From Pseudidiomarina aquimaris (lineage in GTDB: Bacteria > Pseudomonadota > Gammaproteobacteria > Enterobacterales > Alteromonadaceae), in NCBI RefSeq assembly GCF_003987395.1, contig NZ_PIPT01000003.1, positions 62,001 to 126,000 of the forward strand: a stretch of DNA of 64,000 bases, written 5' to 3'. The notes beneath the pieces are model-generated. The model was not told the DNA's origin. It worked only from the letters and a program-made list of their open reading frames with translations, and made no database searches. The stretch's first letter is position 1, and every line of letters starts with the position of its first letter. A program made the translations under genes and the position numbers. Positions 1 to 9,883 of the stretch are shown here, one piece after another.

Positions 1-2057
1 TTGACGGTATCGTTGAAGCACTCGATGATCCATTGATCCGCGAGCGATAATTGCAGCTCGCCGCCATTAACGCCGCAGTCGTGCTCTTCGGTATTCATCA
101 ATACATAACGGCTGGCGTTCCAGAGCTTGTTACAGAAATTACGGTAGCCCTCGAGACGCTTCATGTCCCAATTGATATCACGCCCAGTAGAGGCCAGCGC
201 AGCTAGGGTAAAGCGTAAGGCATCGGTACCATGAGCGGTGATCCCCTCAGGGAATTGTTTCTCAGTACGCTTCTTGATCTTCGCTTCAAGCTGCGGCTGC
301 ATCATATTGGCAGTGCGCTTTTGCACTAAAGTATCGAGGTCAATGCCATCAATCATGTCGAGCGGGTCAAGTACGTTACCTTTCGACTTCGACATTTTTT
401 GGCCTTCTTCGTCACGAATGAGACCGGTTACATAGACCGTCTTAAACGGTACTTGCGGTTTGCCGTTTTCGTCTTTCAAGAAATGCATGGTCATCATGAT
501 CATGCGCGCTACCCAGAAGAAAATAATGTCAAAACCGGTCACCAACACATCGGTTGGATGGAAGGTCTTGAGGTCATCAGTATTCTCTGGCCAGCCTAAG
601 GTAGAGAAGGTCCACAAGGCCGACGAGAACCAGGTATCCAGCACGTCTTCATCTTGTTGCAAGGCGACATCATCGCTTAAGTTGTTGTCGCGACGCACTT
701 CGGCTTCATCACGACCCACGTAAACATTACCGTCGTTGTCGTACCATGCTGGAATGCGGTGGCCCCACCAAAGCTGGCGTGAGATACACCAATCCTGGAT
801 ATCGCGCATCCAAGCGAAATACATGTTCTCGTATTGCTTCGGTACGAATTCAATTTCGCCATCTTCTACTGCTTTCGTTGCAACTTCAGCGAGCGGCGCA
901 ACACGCACGTACCATTGGTCAGTGAGGTGCGGTTCAATTGGTACACCGCCGCGATCGCCATAAGGTACTTTGTTGGTGTGCTTTTCAACTTTATCGAGCA
1001 AACCTAAAGCCTCAAAGTCGTCGACGACGCGTTTACGAGCTTCGAAGCGCTCAAGCCCGCGATAGGCCTCAGGCAACATGCCGTCGAAATCATCGATACT
1101 GTCGATGGCTTCACCGGTCGCGGTGTAAAGGCCCGCCCGCTCGCGTACGTTTGCGTGGTCGTCGAGCACGGCGATCATCGCCATTTGATTGCGTTTACCA
1201 ATCTCGTAATCGTTAAAGTCATGGGCAGGGGTGATTTTCACACAGCCAGTACCGAAGTCTTGGTCAACGTAACTGTCGGCAATAATTGGAATGCGACGGT
1301 TCACTAAAGGCAAGTCGATAAACTTACCGACCAGCGCTTGATAACGCTCGTCGTCGGGGTGAACTGCAACGCAGACGTCACCTAACATGGTTTCCGGACG
1401 GGTGGTAGCGACTACTAAATAATCTTTGCCATCAGCGGTGGTGGCGCCATCAGCTAATGGGTAACGTAAGTGCCAAATGTGGCCTTGCTGCTCTTTGTTT
1501 TCGACTTCAAGGTCAGAAATTGCAGTCTGCAGCTTAGGGTCCCAATTCACCAAGCGTTTACCGCGGTAAATCAAGTTTTCCTTGTGCAGGCGGACAAAAA
1601 CCTCTTTGACCGCATTCGAGAGCCCTTCGTCCATGGTAAAACGTTCGCGATCCCAGTCGACTGAGTCGCCAAGCCGGCGCATCTGTTGGGTAATAGTGCC
1701 ACCTGACTGTGCTTTCCAATCCCAAATTTTCTCAATGAACCTTTCGCGGCCGAGCTCGGTGCGACTTTGGCCTTGTGCGGCGAGTTGACGCTCAACGACC
1801 ATTTGTGTGGCGATACCGGCATGATCGGAACCGACTTGCCACAAGGCATTAAAGCCGTCCATACGCTTGTAGCGGGTGAGCGTGTCCATAATTGTATGTT
1901 GGAATGCGTGGCCCATGTGCAGGCTGCCCGTCACATTCGGAGGCGGGATCATAATACAGTAACTACTGCCTTGGCCGGAGGGCTTGAAATAACCTGCCTG
2001 CTCCCATTTTTGGTAGAGCGCTTGCTCGATAGCATTGGGCGAATACGTTTTATCCAT
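1..2057 (-). CDS. valS: Valine--tRNA ligase, 3' end cut by window
   Basis: Class I aminoacyl-tRNA synthetase that charges tRNA-Val and edits misactivated threonine. The reading frame starts at an ATG (complement of 2055-2057) and stays open to the window edge, giving about 685 of the roughly 950 residues usual for the family. The HIGH-type motif reads HMGH in the context [11 protein letters not shown] near residue 45, and the KMSKS loop reads KMSKSKG near 379-402. The missing part is the tail of the anticodon-binding domain and the C-terminal coiled coil. It is the last gene of a leftward pepA-holC-valS run, a common gammaproteobacterial arrangement. The gene is partial only because the window ends. 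Confidence 0.97.
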   Translation of the reverse strand, partial: MDKTYSPNAIEQALYQKWEQAGYFKPSGQGSSYCIMIPPPNVTGSLHMGHAFQHTIMDTLTRYKRMDGFNALWQVGSDHAGIATQMVVERQLAAQGQSRTELGRERFIEKIWDWKAQSGGTITQQMRRLGDSVDWDRERFTMDEGLSNAVKEVFVRLHKENLIYRGKRLVNWDPKLQTAISDLEVENKEQQGHIWHLRYPLADGATTADGKDYLVVATTRPETMLGDVCVAVHPDDERYQALVGKFIDLPLVNRRIPIIADSYVDQDFGTGCVKITPAHDFNDYEIGKRNQMAMIAVLDDHANVRERAGLYTATGEAIDSIDDFDGMLPEAYRGLERFEARKRVVDDFEALGLLDKVEKHTNKVPYGDRGGVPIEPHLTDQWYVRVAPLAEVATKAVEDGEIEFVPKQYENMYFAWMRDIQDWCISRQLWWGHRIPAWYDNDGNVYVGRDEAEVRRDNNLSDDVALQQDEDVLDTWFSSALWTFSTLGWPENTDDLKTFHPTDVLVTGFDIIFFWVARMIMMTMHFLKDENGKPQVPFKTVYVTGLIRDEEGQKMSKSKGNVLDPLDMIDGIDLDTLVQKRTANMMQPQLEAKIKKRTEKQFPEGITAHGTDALRFTLAALASTGRDINWDMKRLEGYRNFCNKLWNASRYVLMNTEEHDCGVNGGELQLSLADQWIIECFNDTV

Positions 2058-2074
2058 GCGAAACCTTCACGACT

Positions 2075-2530
2075 TTAATTTGCTGTAATTTGAGTAAGCT
2101 CAGTAGCGTTGACGGTACTGAGTTCAACCCCCTGTTGGCGATACCATTTGAAGCGCTCGCGCGCGAGCTGGCGTGCCTCGGGGTCACTAGGAACTTGGTC
2201 GAGCACCAATTGGGCGCCGGCAAATTGCGGTGCAGTGGGCATAAAGTTGACCACTACTTTGCAACGCCGAGGACCCACTGGTGCATCGGGCCAGCAGAGT
2301 TCAACAGGCGCGCCCTGACTTGGACCTTCACCGACCAAGTTATGAGGTACAAATGCGTCTGCTGGTTGCTGCCAAAGCGCTTCATCAAGTGCTTCAGCAT
2401 GTTGTTGGTCACGGCACCAGACGCGCACGCTGCCGAGCTCGCGCCAACGCTCTGCAATGATTTTACAGAACAGCGAGAGCTGCTGCGCTTCGTCGAGTCC
2501 ATCGAGGACATAAAAGATACCGTGCACCAT
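2075..2530 (-). CDS. holC: DNA polymerase III chi subunit
   Basis: The chi subunit of the replicative polymerase clamp loader; in characterised bacteria it bridges the psi subunit and single-strand binding protein. The 151-residue product matches the family length (E. coli about 147) and has the typical N-terminal FYVLDG stretch followed by a helix, and a conserved central VPHNLVGEGP segment. It sits 1 nt downstream of the pepA stop and 17 nt upstream of valS on the same strand, the classic pepA-holC-valS order, which supports the call more strongly than the weakly conserved sequence does. The last residues after about 135 look non-conserved. Confidence 0.92.
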   Translation of the reverse strand: MVHGIFYVLDGLDEAQQLSLFCKIIAERWRELGSVRVWCRDQQHAEALDEALWQQPADAFVPHNLVGEGPSQGAPVELCWPDAPVGPRRCKVVVNFMPTAPQFAGAQLVLDQVPSDPEARQLARERFKWYRQQGVELSTVNATELTQITAN

Positions 2531-2531
2531 G

Positions 2532-4037
2532 TTAGTCGTGCTGCCCTTGACCCGCGCGGTTTAAGAGAAACTGCGTGAGCATCGGCACCGGACGACCGGT
2601 CGCACCTTTCTTGGCACCGCTACGCCAAGCGGTACCGGCGATATCTAAGTGCGCCCAATGATATTTCTTAGTAAAACGCGACAAGAAACAAGCTGCGGTA
2701 ATGGTACCTGCATCGCGTCCGCCTAAATTTTGCATATCGGCAAACGGGCTGTCGAGCGCTTCTTGATATTCATCCCACAACGGCAGACGCCAAGCGCGAT
2801 CACCACTTTGCTCGGAGGCATTGAGGAGTTCGTGCGCTAGTGGGTTATGTGGACTCATTAAGCCGCTGGCATGATGGCCGAGTGCAACAATACAAGCACC
2901 CGTCAACGTAGCCACATCAACCACGGTGTCCGGGGAGAAGCGCTCAATGTAGGTGAGCGTGTCGCATAACACTAAACGGCCCTCGGCGTCGGTATTCAAT
3001 ACTTCGACGGTCTGGCCGCTCATGGTGGTGAGAACGTCGCCGGGACGATAGGCTTTACCGTCAGGCATATTTTCACAGCCCGCAATGGCACCAATGACAT
3101 TCACCGGTATTTGTAGCTCAGCTAGGGCCTGCATGGCACCGAGGACCGAAGCCGCTCCGCCCATGTCATATTTCATTTCATCCATATTAGCTGAAGGTTT
3201 GATCGAAATACCGCCGGCGTCGAAGGTAAGGCCTTTACCTACCAGTACGATCGGGGGAGTATCGGCATCAGCGCCTTGATAGTGAATCAGTGACAGTACG
3301 GACTCATGCTCTGAGCCGCGGCCTACTGCGAGATAGGCATTCATGCCGAGTTCCGCCATTTGAGCTTCATCGACAGCGCTGAAGCTGACGTTGTCATACT
3401 TGTCGGCGAGCGCTTGCGACTGCTCAGCTAAATAGCGTGGGGTACAGATATTCGGCGGCATATTAGCGACGTCGCGACAAATGGTCACCCCTTTACTGAT
3501 CGCCAGGCCATGTTGGATGGCACGCTCACCAATCGGTAACTCGCGGCGCGTTGGTACGTTGAAGACTAACTTCCGTAGCGGTCGGCGAGGCTCTTCTTTA
3601 CGCGTCTTCAATTGGTTAAAGGTATATAAACCTGCTTGCGCCGCCTCGACGGCTTGGCGTACTTTCCAATAGGTGTCGCGGCCTTTAACGTGCAGCTCGC
3701 TCAAGAAACAAACCGCTTCCATTGAACCTGTTTCGTTCAATGTGTGGATCGTTTTCTCAATAATTTGTTTATACTGACGTTCATCAAGCTCACGTTCTTT
3801 ACCGCAACCAACGAGGAGTACGCGTTCACTGAGAATGTTTGGCACATGATGTAGTAACAACATTTGCCCAGCTTTGCCCTCGAGGTCACCGCGGCGCAAT
3901 AGGCCGCTCAGGTAACCATCGCTGACTTGGTCAAGCTGCTCGGCAACACCTGATAGGCGGCGTGGTTCGAAGACGCCAACGACGATACAGGCGGACCGTT
4001 GTTTTTCTGGACTGCCACTTTTAACGCTAAACTCCAT
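2532..4037 (-). CDS. pepA: Cytosol (leucyl) aminopeptidase, M17 family
   Basis: Two-metal aminopeptidase that removes N-terminal residues from peptides; in E. coli the hexamer also binds DNA as a Xer-recombination and carAB accessory factor. The 501-residue product has the full M17 catalytic set by alignment with E. coli PepA: K268, D273, K280, D291, and the NTDAEGRL signature carrying D350, E352 and R354. The N-terminal alpha/beta domain (about 1-165) precedes the catalytic domain. It is first in the leftward pepA-holC-valS set and diverges from lptF across a 122-nt gap. Whether the DNA-binding role is kept cannot be read from the sequence. Confidence 0.97.
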   Translation of the reverse strand: MEFSVKSGSPEKQRSACIVVGVFEPRRLSGVAEQLDQVSDGYLSGLLRRGDLEGKAGQMLLLHHVPNILSERVLLVGCGKERELDERQYKQIIEKTIHTLNETGSMEAVCFLSELHVKGRDTYWKVRQAVEAAQAGLYTFNQLKTRKEEPRRPLRKLVFNVPTRRELPIGERAIQHGLAISKGVTICRDVANMPPNICTPRYLAEQSQALADKYDNVSFSAVDEAQMAELGMNAYLAVGRGSEHESVLSLIHYQGADADTPPIVLVGKGLTFDAGGISIKPSANMDEMKYDMGGAASVLGAMQALAELQIPVNVIGAIAGCENMPDGKAYRPGDVLTTMSGQTVEVLNTDAEGRLVLCDTLTYIERFSPDTVVDVATLTGACIVALGHHASGLMSPHNPLAHELLNASEQSGDRAWRLPLWDEYQEALDSPFADMQNLGGRDAGTITAACFLSRFTKKYHWAHLDIAGTAWRSGAKKGATGRPVPMLTQFLLNRAGQGQHD

Positions 4038-4087
4038 AATGACTCCGTTTTCGGCGGTTGACAGGGTAGGGCTGCCGTAGAATAATT

Positions 4088-4104
4088 CTTGTCAAAACGA
4101 CAAG
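4088..4104. promoter_or_regulatory. Inverted repeat in the pepA/lptF divergent gap
   Basis: A perfect 6-bp inverted repeat (CTTGTC, 5-nt spacer AAAAC, GACAAG) lies in the 122-nt gap between the divergent pepA and lptF genes, where both promoters must be. It could be an operator or a chance palindrome. No matching -35/-10 pair is convincing on either strand. Confidence 0.25.
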
Positions 4105-4159
4105 TTTACTGAAAAATTGCGTTTTTTCCAGCAAAAAGCAACGTTAAGAGTGGTCACTA

Positions 4160-5263
4160 GTGCGTATATTCCGCTATTTAATGCGAGAAACATTTAAATC
4201 TCAGATCGCCGTTTTAGTGGTGCTGATGACCATTTTTGTCAGCCAAAAATTCGTTCGCGTGCTGGCAGACGCCTCTGCTGGCGAAATTCCTGGCGATTTG
4301 GTGATTAAGCTACTCGGACTTAATTTGCCTGCTCTCGCTGCGTTAATCCTGCCACTGAGTTTGTTCCTTGGGATTTTGCTCGCCCATGGACGCATCTACG
4401 CCGACAATGAAATGACCGTTTTGCATGCTTGTGGTGTGAGTGAGTGGTATGTAACGCGGGTCACTCTGGTGCTGGCGACCATTTTAGCTTTAGTTACCGC
4501 CACTTTGACCCTATGGTTGGTGCCCTGGTCTTTGGAGCAAGAACGTCAAGTGGAGGAGCGCGCGCGAAGCGATACCGGGCTTTCGGTCATTATGCCGGGG
4601 CGCTTCCAGCAAGCGAGTAACCAAAAAGCCGTGATTTTTGTGCAAGGACTCACTGAAACCGGTGATCTGGATGAGGTCTTTGTGGCGCAGTCGCTGCGTG
4701 ACGAGAATGAGCGCATCATCGGCGGCAGTGTGGTGATGGCCGACACCGGCACCGTTATTGCCAACGATAGTGGCTCGCAGCAGCTAGTGCTGAATGATGG
4801 GACCCGTTATGCCCGCAATTCAGGCGAAGGCGATTACCAAGTCATGGAGTTTAATAGCTACCAGTTACAAATCAAAGAACAAGAAGCAAGTGAATACAGT
4901 CGTAAGCTAGAAGCCTATGGCACCACCGAATTGTGGGGCGAGGAAAATCCAGAAGCCGCGGCAGAATGGCAATGGCGGGTGGCGATTCCGTTGGCCATGC
5001 CATTATTAACTTTAATTGCTGTACCGTTAAGTCGGGTCAACCCGCGCCAGGGTAAATTCGCCCGCATGGCGCCTGCTTTATTAATTTATCTCGGCTATTT
5101 CTTGTTGCTGATGGCGGCCCGCTCAGCTGTCGCTGACGGCGTGATCCCAGCCAGCATTGGCCTATGGTGGATTCATGTGTTGTTGCTGATTTTTGGTGTT
5201 ATTTTGGTCGGCAAAGGCCGTCCGTTAGGACTGCGTGTACTTGCGCAGTTGCGGAGGTCTTAA
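4160..5263 (+). CDS. lptF: LPS export ABC transporter permease LptF
   Basis: One of two inner-membrane permeases of the Lpt machine, which with the LptB ATPase extracts lipopolysaccharide and pushes it to the LptC/A/D bridge. The 367-residue product has the YjgP/YjgQ layout: membrane segments near residues 15-35, 50-75 and 100-120, a periplasmic beta-jellyroll (about 130-265), then three C-terminal membrane helices. The start is GTG at 4160, giving MRIFRYLMRE, typical of LptF. The stop is followed directly by lptG, so the two are co-transcribed. The pepA/lptF divergence is conserved in many gammaproteobacteria. Confidence 0.95.
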   Translation: MRIFRYLMRETFKSQIAVLVVLMTIFVSQKFVRVLADASAGEIPGDLVIKLLGLNLPALAALILPLSLFLGILLAHGRIYADNEMTVLHACGVSEWYVTRVTLVLATILALVTATLTLWLVPWSLEQERQVEERARSDTGLSVIMPGRFQQASNQKAVIFVQGLTETGDLDEVFVAQSLRDENERIIGGSVVMADTGTVIANDSGSQQLVLNDGTRYARNSGEGDYQVMEFNSYQLQIKEQEASEYSRKLEAYGTTELWGEENPEAAAEWQWRVAIPLAMPLLTLIAVPLSRVNPRQGKFARMAPALLIYLGYFLLLMAARSAVADGVIPASIGLWWIHVLLLIFGVILVGKGRPLGLRVLAQLRRS

Positions 5264-5264
5264 G

Positions 5265-6335
5265 ATGTTGCAATTCAGCATTCTCGATAAATACATTGCC
5301 CGCACGGTGTTAACTACATCTTTGCTGAGCTTGGCGGTATTGAGTGGGCTGTCGGGCCTGATCCGCTTTGTTGAACAATTGAAGTCAGTGGGTAAGGGGA
5401 CTTACTCGGTGGCTGAAGCAGGCTTGTTTGTGCTCTACAGTTTACCGCGCGACATCGAGGTGTTTTTCCCGATGGCAGCCTTGCTTGGCGGGCTCATTGG
5501 CATGGGTATGCTGGCCAGTAATTCTGAGCTGGTAGTGATGCTTGCCGCCGGTCGCTCGCGTTTGAATATTGTGGGCTCGGTAATGAAAGCCGCAGTGGTG
5601 ATGATGCTCGCAGTGATGGCCATGGGCGAATGGGTTGCGCCACAGCTGGAAGCGCAAGGCCGGGAATTGCGCGCGTCAGCGATTTCCGGTGGTAGTTTAA
5701 TCTCCGCGCAACAAGGGGTGTGGGCAAAAGACGGCACGCACTTTGTGAATATTAGCGAGGTTGAAGATACGGGGCGTTTGCGCGATCTCACCGTGTATCG
5801 TTTCAATGCACAACGCGAACTCGAATCTGTGGTGCAAGGGCAAACAGCGACCTATCAAAACGGTCAGTGGTTACTTACTGATGTAGAGATCACTGAGCAC
5901 AGTATTGAACGTATCAACCGAAAAGAGCTCGCGCGATGGGTGTGGGAGTCATCACTTACGCCTGACAAGCTTGGGGTCGTAACGGTTAAGCCAGAAGCTC
6001 TGTCGATTACCGGATTGGTGGACTATTTGGAGTATTTGCAGGCCAACCAGCAAGCCACCGAACGTTATCAGCTCGCACTGTGGCGGAAGCTCTTCGCACC
6101 GATCACGGTGGCGGTGATGCTGCTTGTGGCCTTGAGTTTTATCTTCGGTCCGTTGCGTTCGCAAACCATGGGGGCGCGGATTTTACTTGGTGTCATAACC
6201 GGTTTCGGTTTTCACGTAAGCAATGAAATTTTTGGACCGTTGGCACAAGTATATAGCTTACCGCCAATACTGGGAGCTTTATTACCGAGCTTGCTGTTCG
6301 CTGGCGCTGCGCTTTACTTAATGCAAAGAAAGTAA
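5265..6335 (+). CDS. lptG: LPS export ABC transporter permease LptG
   Basis: Partner permease of LptF in the LptB2FG lipopolysaccharide extractor. A longer frame opens at a GTG at 5235 inside lptF, but the ATG at 5265 has a good ribosome-binding site (CGGAGG at 5251-5256) and gives MLQFSILDKYIAR, the usual LptG beginning, so I use 5265 (356 residues). It has N-terminal membrane helices near 15-35, 55-80 and 95-115, a periplasmic domain (about 120-255) and three C-terminal helices. It starts 1 nt after the lptF stop, indicating translational coupling. It converges on the RDD gene with 3 nt between the stops. Confidence 0.95.
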   Translation: MLQFSILDKYIARTVLTTSLLSLAVLSGLSGLIRFVEQLKSVGKGTYSVAEAGLFVLYSLPRDIEVFFPMAALLGGLIGMGMLASNSELVVMLAAGRSRLNIVGSVMKAAVVMMLAVMAMGEWVAPQLEAQGRELRASAISGGSLISAQQGVWAKDGTHFVNISEVEDTGRLRDLTVYRFNAQRELESVVQGQTATYQNGQWLLTDVEITEHSIERINRKELARWVWESSLTPDKLGVVTVKPEALSITGLVDYLEYLQANQQATERYQLALWRKLFAPITVAVMLLVALSFIFGPLRSQTMGARILLGVITGFGFHVSNEIFGPLAQVYSLPPILGALLPSLLFAGAALYLMQRK

Positions 6336-6338
6336 GAC

Positions 6339-6854
6339 TTACAGCTCTTTCCAGTAATAGAGTTGATTGGCTTCTTTTGACAAGGTCACCATTTCGGTTC
6401 CAGCGGCATAATCATGCCAAGCGCGGCGGTTTTTGAAGTCGACGAGTACCCATAGATTACCCAGCCCAAAACAACAGGTAATGAGCCGTACAAAAGTTTG
6501 TTTCTTAGTAATGCGAGCGCCGTTGCGTTGTTGAATCTTGAGCCGCCATGCGCGCATACCAAGAGTTTGACCGCTGCGATACCAGAACCAACCGAAAAAT
6601 AGCCCCAACACCGTAAGCAAGTAGAGACCGTACAGTGGCGAACTATTTAACCAGCCCGCATGGTCCATGCCTTCCGGTAGCGTGACCCACCCCAAGCTAG
6701 TAAACAGCGCAGCCGCCGCAAGTGCGAGGCCAGATGCCAGCATGACAATGGCGACAGCGACCAATAAGTCGTAAACCCAAGCCGCCAAACGACGGAAAAA
6801 ACCTGCGCTAGGGAAAGATGCGTGAAGTTTTTGTGCTGGGCTGATTTCGCTCAC
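6339..6854 (-). CDS. RDD family membrane protein
   Basis: Small integral membrane protein of the RDD family. The function is unknown for most members; some have been linked to ion or solute transport. The 171-residue product has the defining elements: the RR pair at 22-23 followed by a D at 29 at the start of the first helix, and three hydrophobic segments near 28-52, 75-95 and 122-138. The segment between helices 2 and 3 has the family GQTLGMRAWRLK motif. The start is GTG at 6854 with GAGG 5 nt upstream. It lies tail-to-tail with lptG, which is often seen in this lineage but does not reveal a role. Confidence 0.85.
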   Translation of the reverse strand: MSEISPAQKLHASFPSAGFFRRLAAWVYDLLVAVAIVMLASGLALAAAALFTSLGWVTLPEGMDHAGWLNSSPLYGLYLLTVLGLFFGWFWYRSGQTLGMRAWRLKIQQRNGARITKKQTFVRLITCCFGLGNLWVLVDFKNRRAWHDYAAGTEMVTLSKEANQLYYWKEL

Positions 6855-6986
6855 GAGGACCTCGGTGTTGATTGATTTAGGCGAGTGCAGATTATCATTA
6901 AGTCGCTGCTAAGAAGCAAGGAAGGGCGAAAAAAAGCGCGCGTTGCTCACGAAATAGCCGAACAAACGAAAACTGTCATAATTTGC

Positions 6987-7014
6987 TTGATCGGAAAAAT
7001 CCCTTGCGTATAAT
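6987..7014 (+). promoter_or_regulatory. Promoter for tRNA-Leu
   Basis: A sigma70-type promoter: TTGATC at 6987-6992, a 16-nt spacer and a perfect TATAAT at 7009-7014. Predicted transcription start is near 7021, about 30 nt before the tRNA. No other clear promoter is seen before the riboswitch at 7145, so the two may share this one. Confidence 0.7.
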
Positions 7015-7050
7015 GCCTCGCACTACCGACGTTCAAGTCAAATCTTCAAT

Positions 7051-7137
7051 GCCGAAGTGGCGGAATTGGTAGACGCAGCGGATTCAAAATCCGCCGCTGG
7101 TAACAGCGTGGGGGTTCAAGTCCCCCCTTCGGCACCA
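7051..7137 (+). tRNA. tRNA-Leu (anticodon CAA)
   Basis: An 87-nt class II tRNA with encoded CCA end. The acceptor stem pairs GCCGAAG with CTTCGGC. The anticodon stem GCGGA/TCCGC encloses the loop TTCAAAA with anticodon CAA at 7085-7087, and there is a long variable arm and a GGTTCAAGTCC T-arm. It reads UUG leucine codons. The riboswitch begins only 7 nt after the CCA. Confidence 0.97.
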
Positions 7138-7144
7138 TCTCTTC

Positions 7145-7193
7145 TGAGGACGACCTCACCCATCATGGGAAACAACTGACCAGGACGACCTGG
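7145..7193 (+). promoter_or_regulatory. Guanidine-II (mini-ykkC) riboswitch
   Basis: Two short hairpins with identical ACGA tetraloops: TGAGG/CCTCA closing ACGA at 7145-7158, and CCAGG/CCTGG closing ACGA at 7180-7193, joined by a 21-nt linker. Paired stem-loops with ACGR loops 5' of a small multidrug-resistance exporter gene are the defining pattern of the guanidine-II riboswitch, which binds guanidinium and raises translation of the exporter. The second hairpin ends 13 nt before the ribosome-binding site (AGGA at 7207-7210) of a gdx-like reading frame. Both hairpins look intact although the gene they control is truncated. Confidence 0.85.
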
Positions 7194-7216
7194 CGTGAAA
7201 ACGCATAGGAAATCGT

Positions 7217-7381
7217 ATGGCTTGGTTAATACTTTTCTTAGCTGGAATCTTAGAAGTTATTTGGGCATTTGCGATGAAGCTCTCGCAAGGCTTCACTCGC
7301 CCTGTACCTGCATTCATCACTATTACGGCGATGGTCGCGAGTTTTTGGCTATTGGTGTTGTGCTGATGAGCCTTGCCCCTT
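7217..7381 (+). pseudogene. gdx: Truncated guanidinium exporter (SMR family, Gdx/SugE)
   Basis: From the ATG at 7217 the frame encodes 49 residues beginning MAWLILFLAGILEVIW and stopping at TGA 7364-7366, directly followed by a second TGA. The sequence matches the first two helices of Gdx/SugE, including the essential Glu at position 13 and the ITITAMVASF segment of helix 2. After the two stops the same frame reads ALPL, which corresponds to the family ALPLG that leads into helix 3, and then similarity ends. About half of a normal 105-residue transporter is therefore missing, and small indels probably created the stops. It cannot form the four-helix transporter. A short two-helix peptide could still be made. 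Confidence 0.8.
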
Positions 7382-7501
7382 CCTCAACTCATTAATCTGC
7401 TTAACTTTTAAGCAATAAGAATGCGGTGTTTTTCCGTGTTCTCTGTTATGCTTACAGCAATTGGAAACACACGAATTCGCGTGAGTTTACCCCGAGGTAT
7501 T

Positions 7502-9868
7502 ATGACCGAAGAAAATAAACAACAACCTGAATATGAGGTTGAAATCCCCTCACGGGATGAGCTTTTAGCGGCCGTTGAAGCGCGCTTGAAGCCGATTACT
7601 TTTGATGAAATTTTGGAGCGCTTTCAGCTCACCGATGAACGCCAACATATTGGCGTAAAACGTCGTTTGCGCGCCATGGAACGCGACGGCCAACTCATAT
7701 ACACCAAAGCCAATGCGTATGGATTGCCGACGCGCATGAACCTGATCAAGGGACGCATAATTGGCCACCGCGATGGTTTTGGTTTTTGTCGCCCCGATGA
7801 TGGCGGCGATGACTTATTTATCCCGCCGAAACAAATGTACAGCGTATTGCACGGTGACATTGTGTTGGTGCAAGAGCAGGGTAAGGACCCGAAAGGTCGC
7901 CGTGAAGGCCGTATTGTAAGGGTGATTGAATCACGTGAAATGAGTGTGGTTGGGCGCTTTTTTGTCGATCACGATCTCGGTATCGTAGTGCCAGACGATA
8001 GTCGTCTGAACCAAGATATTCTGATCCCAGACGAAGCGCGTAATGGCGCTCGGCATGGCCAAATTGTAGTGGCGAAAATCACCCGCCGCCCTAACCGACG
8101 CACTTCGCCGGTGGGCGAAGTGACGGAAATTCTTGGTGACCATATGGCGCCGGGAATGGAAATTGAAATCGCTATTCGTGAACACGATATTCCAACGGAC
8201 TGGAGCGCGGCCACGCTTGACTATGTTGAAAAGCTTGCCGAAGAGGTGCCGCAAGAAGCGTATAAAGATCGCAAGGACTTGCGAGAATTACCGCTGATTA
8301 CGATCGATGGCGAAGACTCACGCGACTTTGATGATGCGGTGTACGCTGAGCCCGAAGGCGACGGTTGGCGTTTGTGGGTAGCAATTGCCGATGTAAGCTA
8401 CTATGTGCGCCCCAACACGCCACTAGACAAAGATGCGCTCGAACGCGGTAACTCGGTGTACTTTCCGAACTTTGTTGTGCCGATGCTACCAGAGAAACTT
8501 TCCAATGGACTCTGCTCGTTGAATCCGGATGTGGATCGTCTGTGTATGGTCGCTGAAATGAAAGTTTCCAACCGCGGTAAGCTATTGGATTCAAGTTTTT
8601 ATCCGGCAGTGATGAAATCGCATGCACGGATGACCTATACCAAGGTCGCGGCGATTCTCGAGGGTGAACCGAAATTGCGGCAAGAGTATGAGGCCGTGCT
8701 GACGCCTATTGAAAACTTACATAGCTTATTCAAAGTGCTCAAAAAGGCCCGTCAAGGGCGTTCAGCGATTGAATTTGAGACGCTGGAAACGCGGTTTATC
8801 TTCAATGCTGAGCGCAAGATTGACAGTATCGAGCCGGTACGCCGTAATGTCGCACATACGATTATTGAAGAGTGCATGATTATGGCGAACGTCGCCACCG
8901 CACGCTTGATTGAAAAGCACGAGGAAGCCGGTGCTTTATTCCGTGTGCATGAGCCTCCATCGTCTGAACGACTAACAAATTTCCGCGGCTTTCTTGCCGA
9001 ACTTGGTTTGAATCTAAAAGGCGGTGACGATCCGAGCACGCGCGACTATTCAGAAGTGCTGGAGCAGGTGCGCGAGCGACCCGATGCCGAGTTAATCCAA
9101 ACGATGTTATTACGCTCGATGCAGCAGGCCGTGTATACACCAGATAACGCGGGTCACTTTGGTTTGGCACTCGATGAGTACTCCCATTTTACCTCGCCGA
9201 TTCGCCGCTATCCGGATTTAGTTTTGCATCGCGCCATTAAAGCTTTGTTGAAAAAGCAGCAAGGCCCTAACCAAGCACTTGAAGGCGCCTGGATGTATCC
9301 TGATGAGCAACTCGATGAACTGGGTGAGCACTGCTCTATGACTGAGCGTCGTGCGGACGATGCCACCCGCCAAGTTGATGAATGGCTCAAATGTGAGTAC
9401 ATGCAAGATCATGTGGGTGAGGAATTTACTGGGGTGATTGCCTCGGTGACCAACTTTGGCTTGTTTATTCGCTTGGATGACCTACACATTGATGGTCTAG
9501 TGCATGTTTCAAACCTCGACAACGACTACTATCACTTTGACAACGAACGCCACTTGTTGATTGGCGAAAATAGCCGTCGCGTTTACCGTTTAGGTGATAA
9601 AGTGCGGGTGAAAGTTCGCAGCGTTGATTTAGATGAGCGTAAAATTGATTTGAAGCTTCTAGCAGCGGAAAGCCCGAGCGGTAAAGATCGGATGTCGGGT
9701 AGCGCTGGTCCAGCCGAAAGAAGACCTGAGAAACGTCCAGAAAAAAGTACAGCGCCGAAAAGTAAGCGCCAGCAAAAGCGTGAGAAGGTCGGCAAAGCAA
9801 AAGCCAAACGCGCCAAAGTAGAGCAAAAGCGTAAAGCCAAAAAGCAGCGTTCAAAAAAGAAAAAGTAA
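7502..9868 (+). CDS. rnr: Ribonuclease R
   Basis: Processive 3'-5' exoribonuclease able to digest structured RNA; it degrades mRNA and defective rRNA and takes part in tmRNA quality control. The frame is open from 7421, but the ATG at 7502 has GAGG just upstream and gives [14 protein letters not shown], so I choose it (788 residues; E. coli 813). Domains in order: a winged-helix segment (about 15-80), two cold-shock domains (about 85-240), the RNB catalytic domain with the [12 protein letters not shown] aspartate cluster near 265, an S1 domain starting at [15 protein letters not shown] near 640, and a lysine-rich tail from about 725 to the end. rlmB follows 15 nt later. Confidence 0.97.
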   Translation: MTEENKQQPEYEVEIPSRDELLAAVEARLKPITFDEILERFQLTDERQHIGVKRRLRAMERDGQLIYTKANAYGLPTRMNLIKGRIIGHRDGFGFCRPDDGGDDLFIPPKQMYSVLHGDIVLVQEQGKDPKGRREGRIVRVIESREMSVVGRFFVDHDLGIVVPDDSRLNQDILIPDEARNGARHGQIVVAKITRRPNRRTSPVGEVTEILGDHMAPGMEIEIAIREHDIPTDWSAATLDYVEKLAEEVPQEAYKDRKDLRELPLITIDGEDSRDFDDAVYAEPEGDGWRLWVAIADVSYYVRPNTPLDKDALERGNSVYFPNFVVPMLPEKLSNGLCSLNPDVDRLCMVAEMKVSNRGKLLDSSFYPAVMKSHARMTYTKVAAILEGEPKLRQEYEAVLTPIENLHSLFKVLKKARQGRSAIEFETLETRFIFNAERKIDSIEPVRRNVAHTIIEECMIMANVATARLIEKHEEAGALFRVHEPPSSERLTNFRGFLAELGLNLKGGDDPSTRDYSEVLEQVRERPDAELIQTMLLRSMQQAVYTPDNAGHFGLALDEYSHFTSPIRRYPDLVLHRAIKALLKKQQGPNQALEGAWMYPDEQLDELGEHCSMTERRADDATRQVDEWLKCEYMQDHVGEEFTGVIASVTNFGLFIRLDDLHIDGLVHVSNLDNDYYHFDNERHLLIGENSRRVYRLGDKVRVKVRSVDLDERKIDLKLLAAESPSGKDRMSGSAGPAERRPEKRPEKSTAPKSKRQQKREKVGKAKAKRAKVEQKRKAKKQRSKKKK

Positions 9869-9883
9869 GGAACCTTCGTTAGC

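Noticed and set aside
7195-7395. A 66-codon + strand frame over the gdx remnant
   Set aside because: It is out of frame with the recognisable SMR sequence starting at 7217 and has no ribosome-binding site.
7399-7413. Short palindrome GCTTAA-CTT-TTAAGC before rnr
   Set aside because: It is AT-rich and short with no run of T; not distinguishable from chance.
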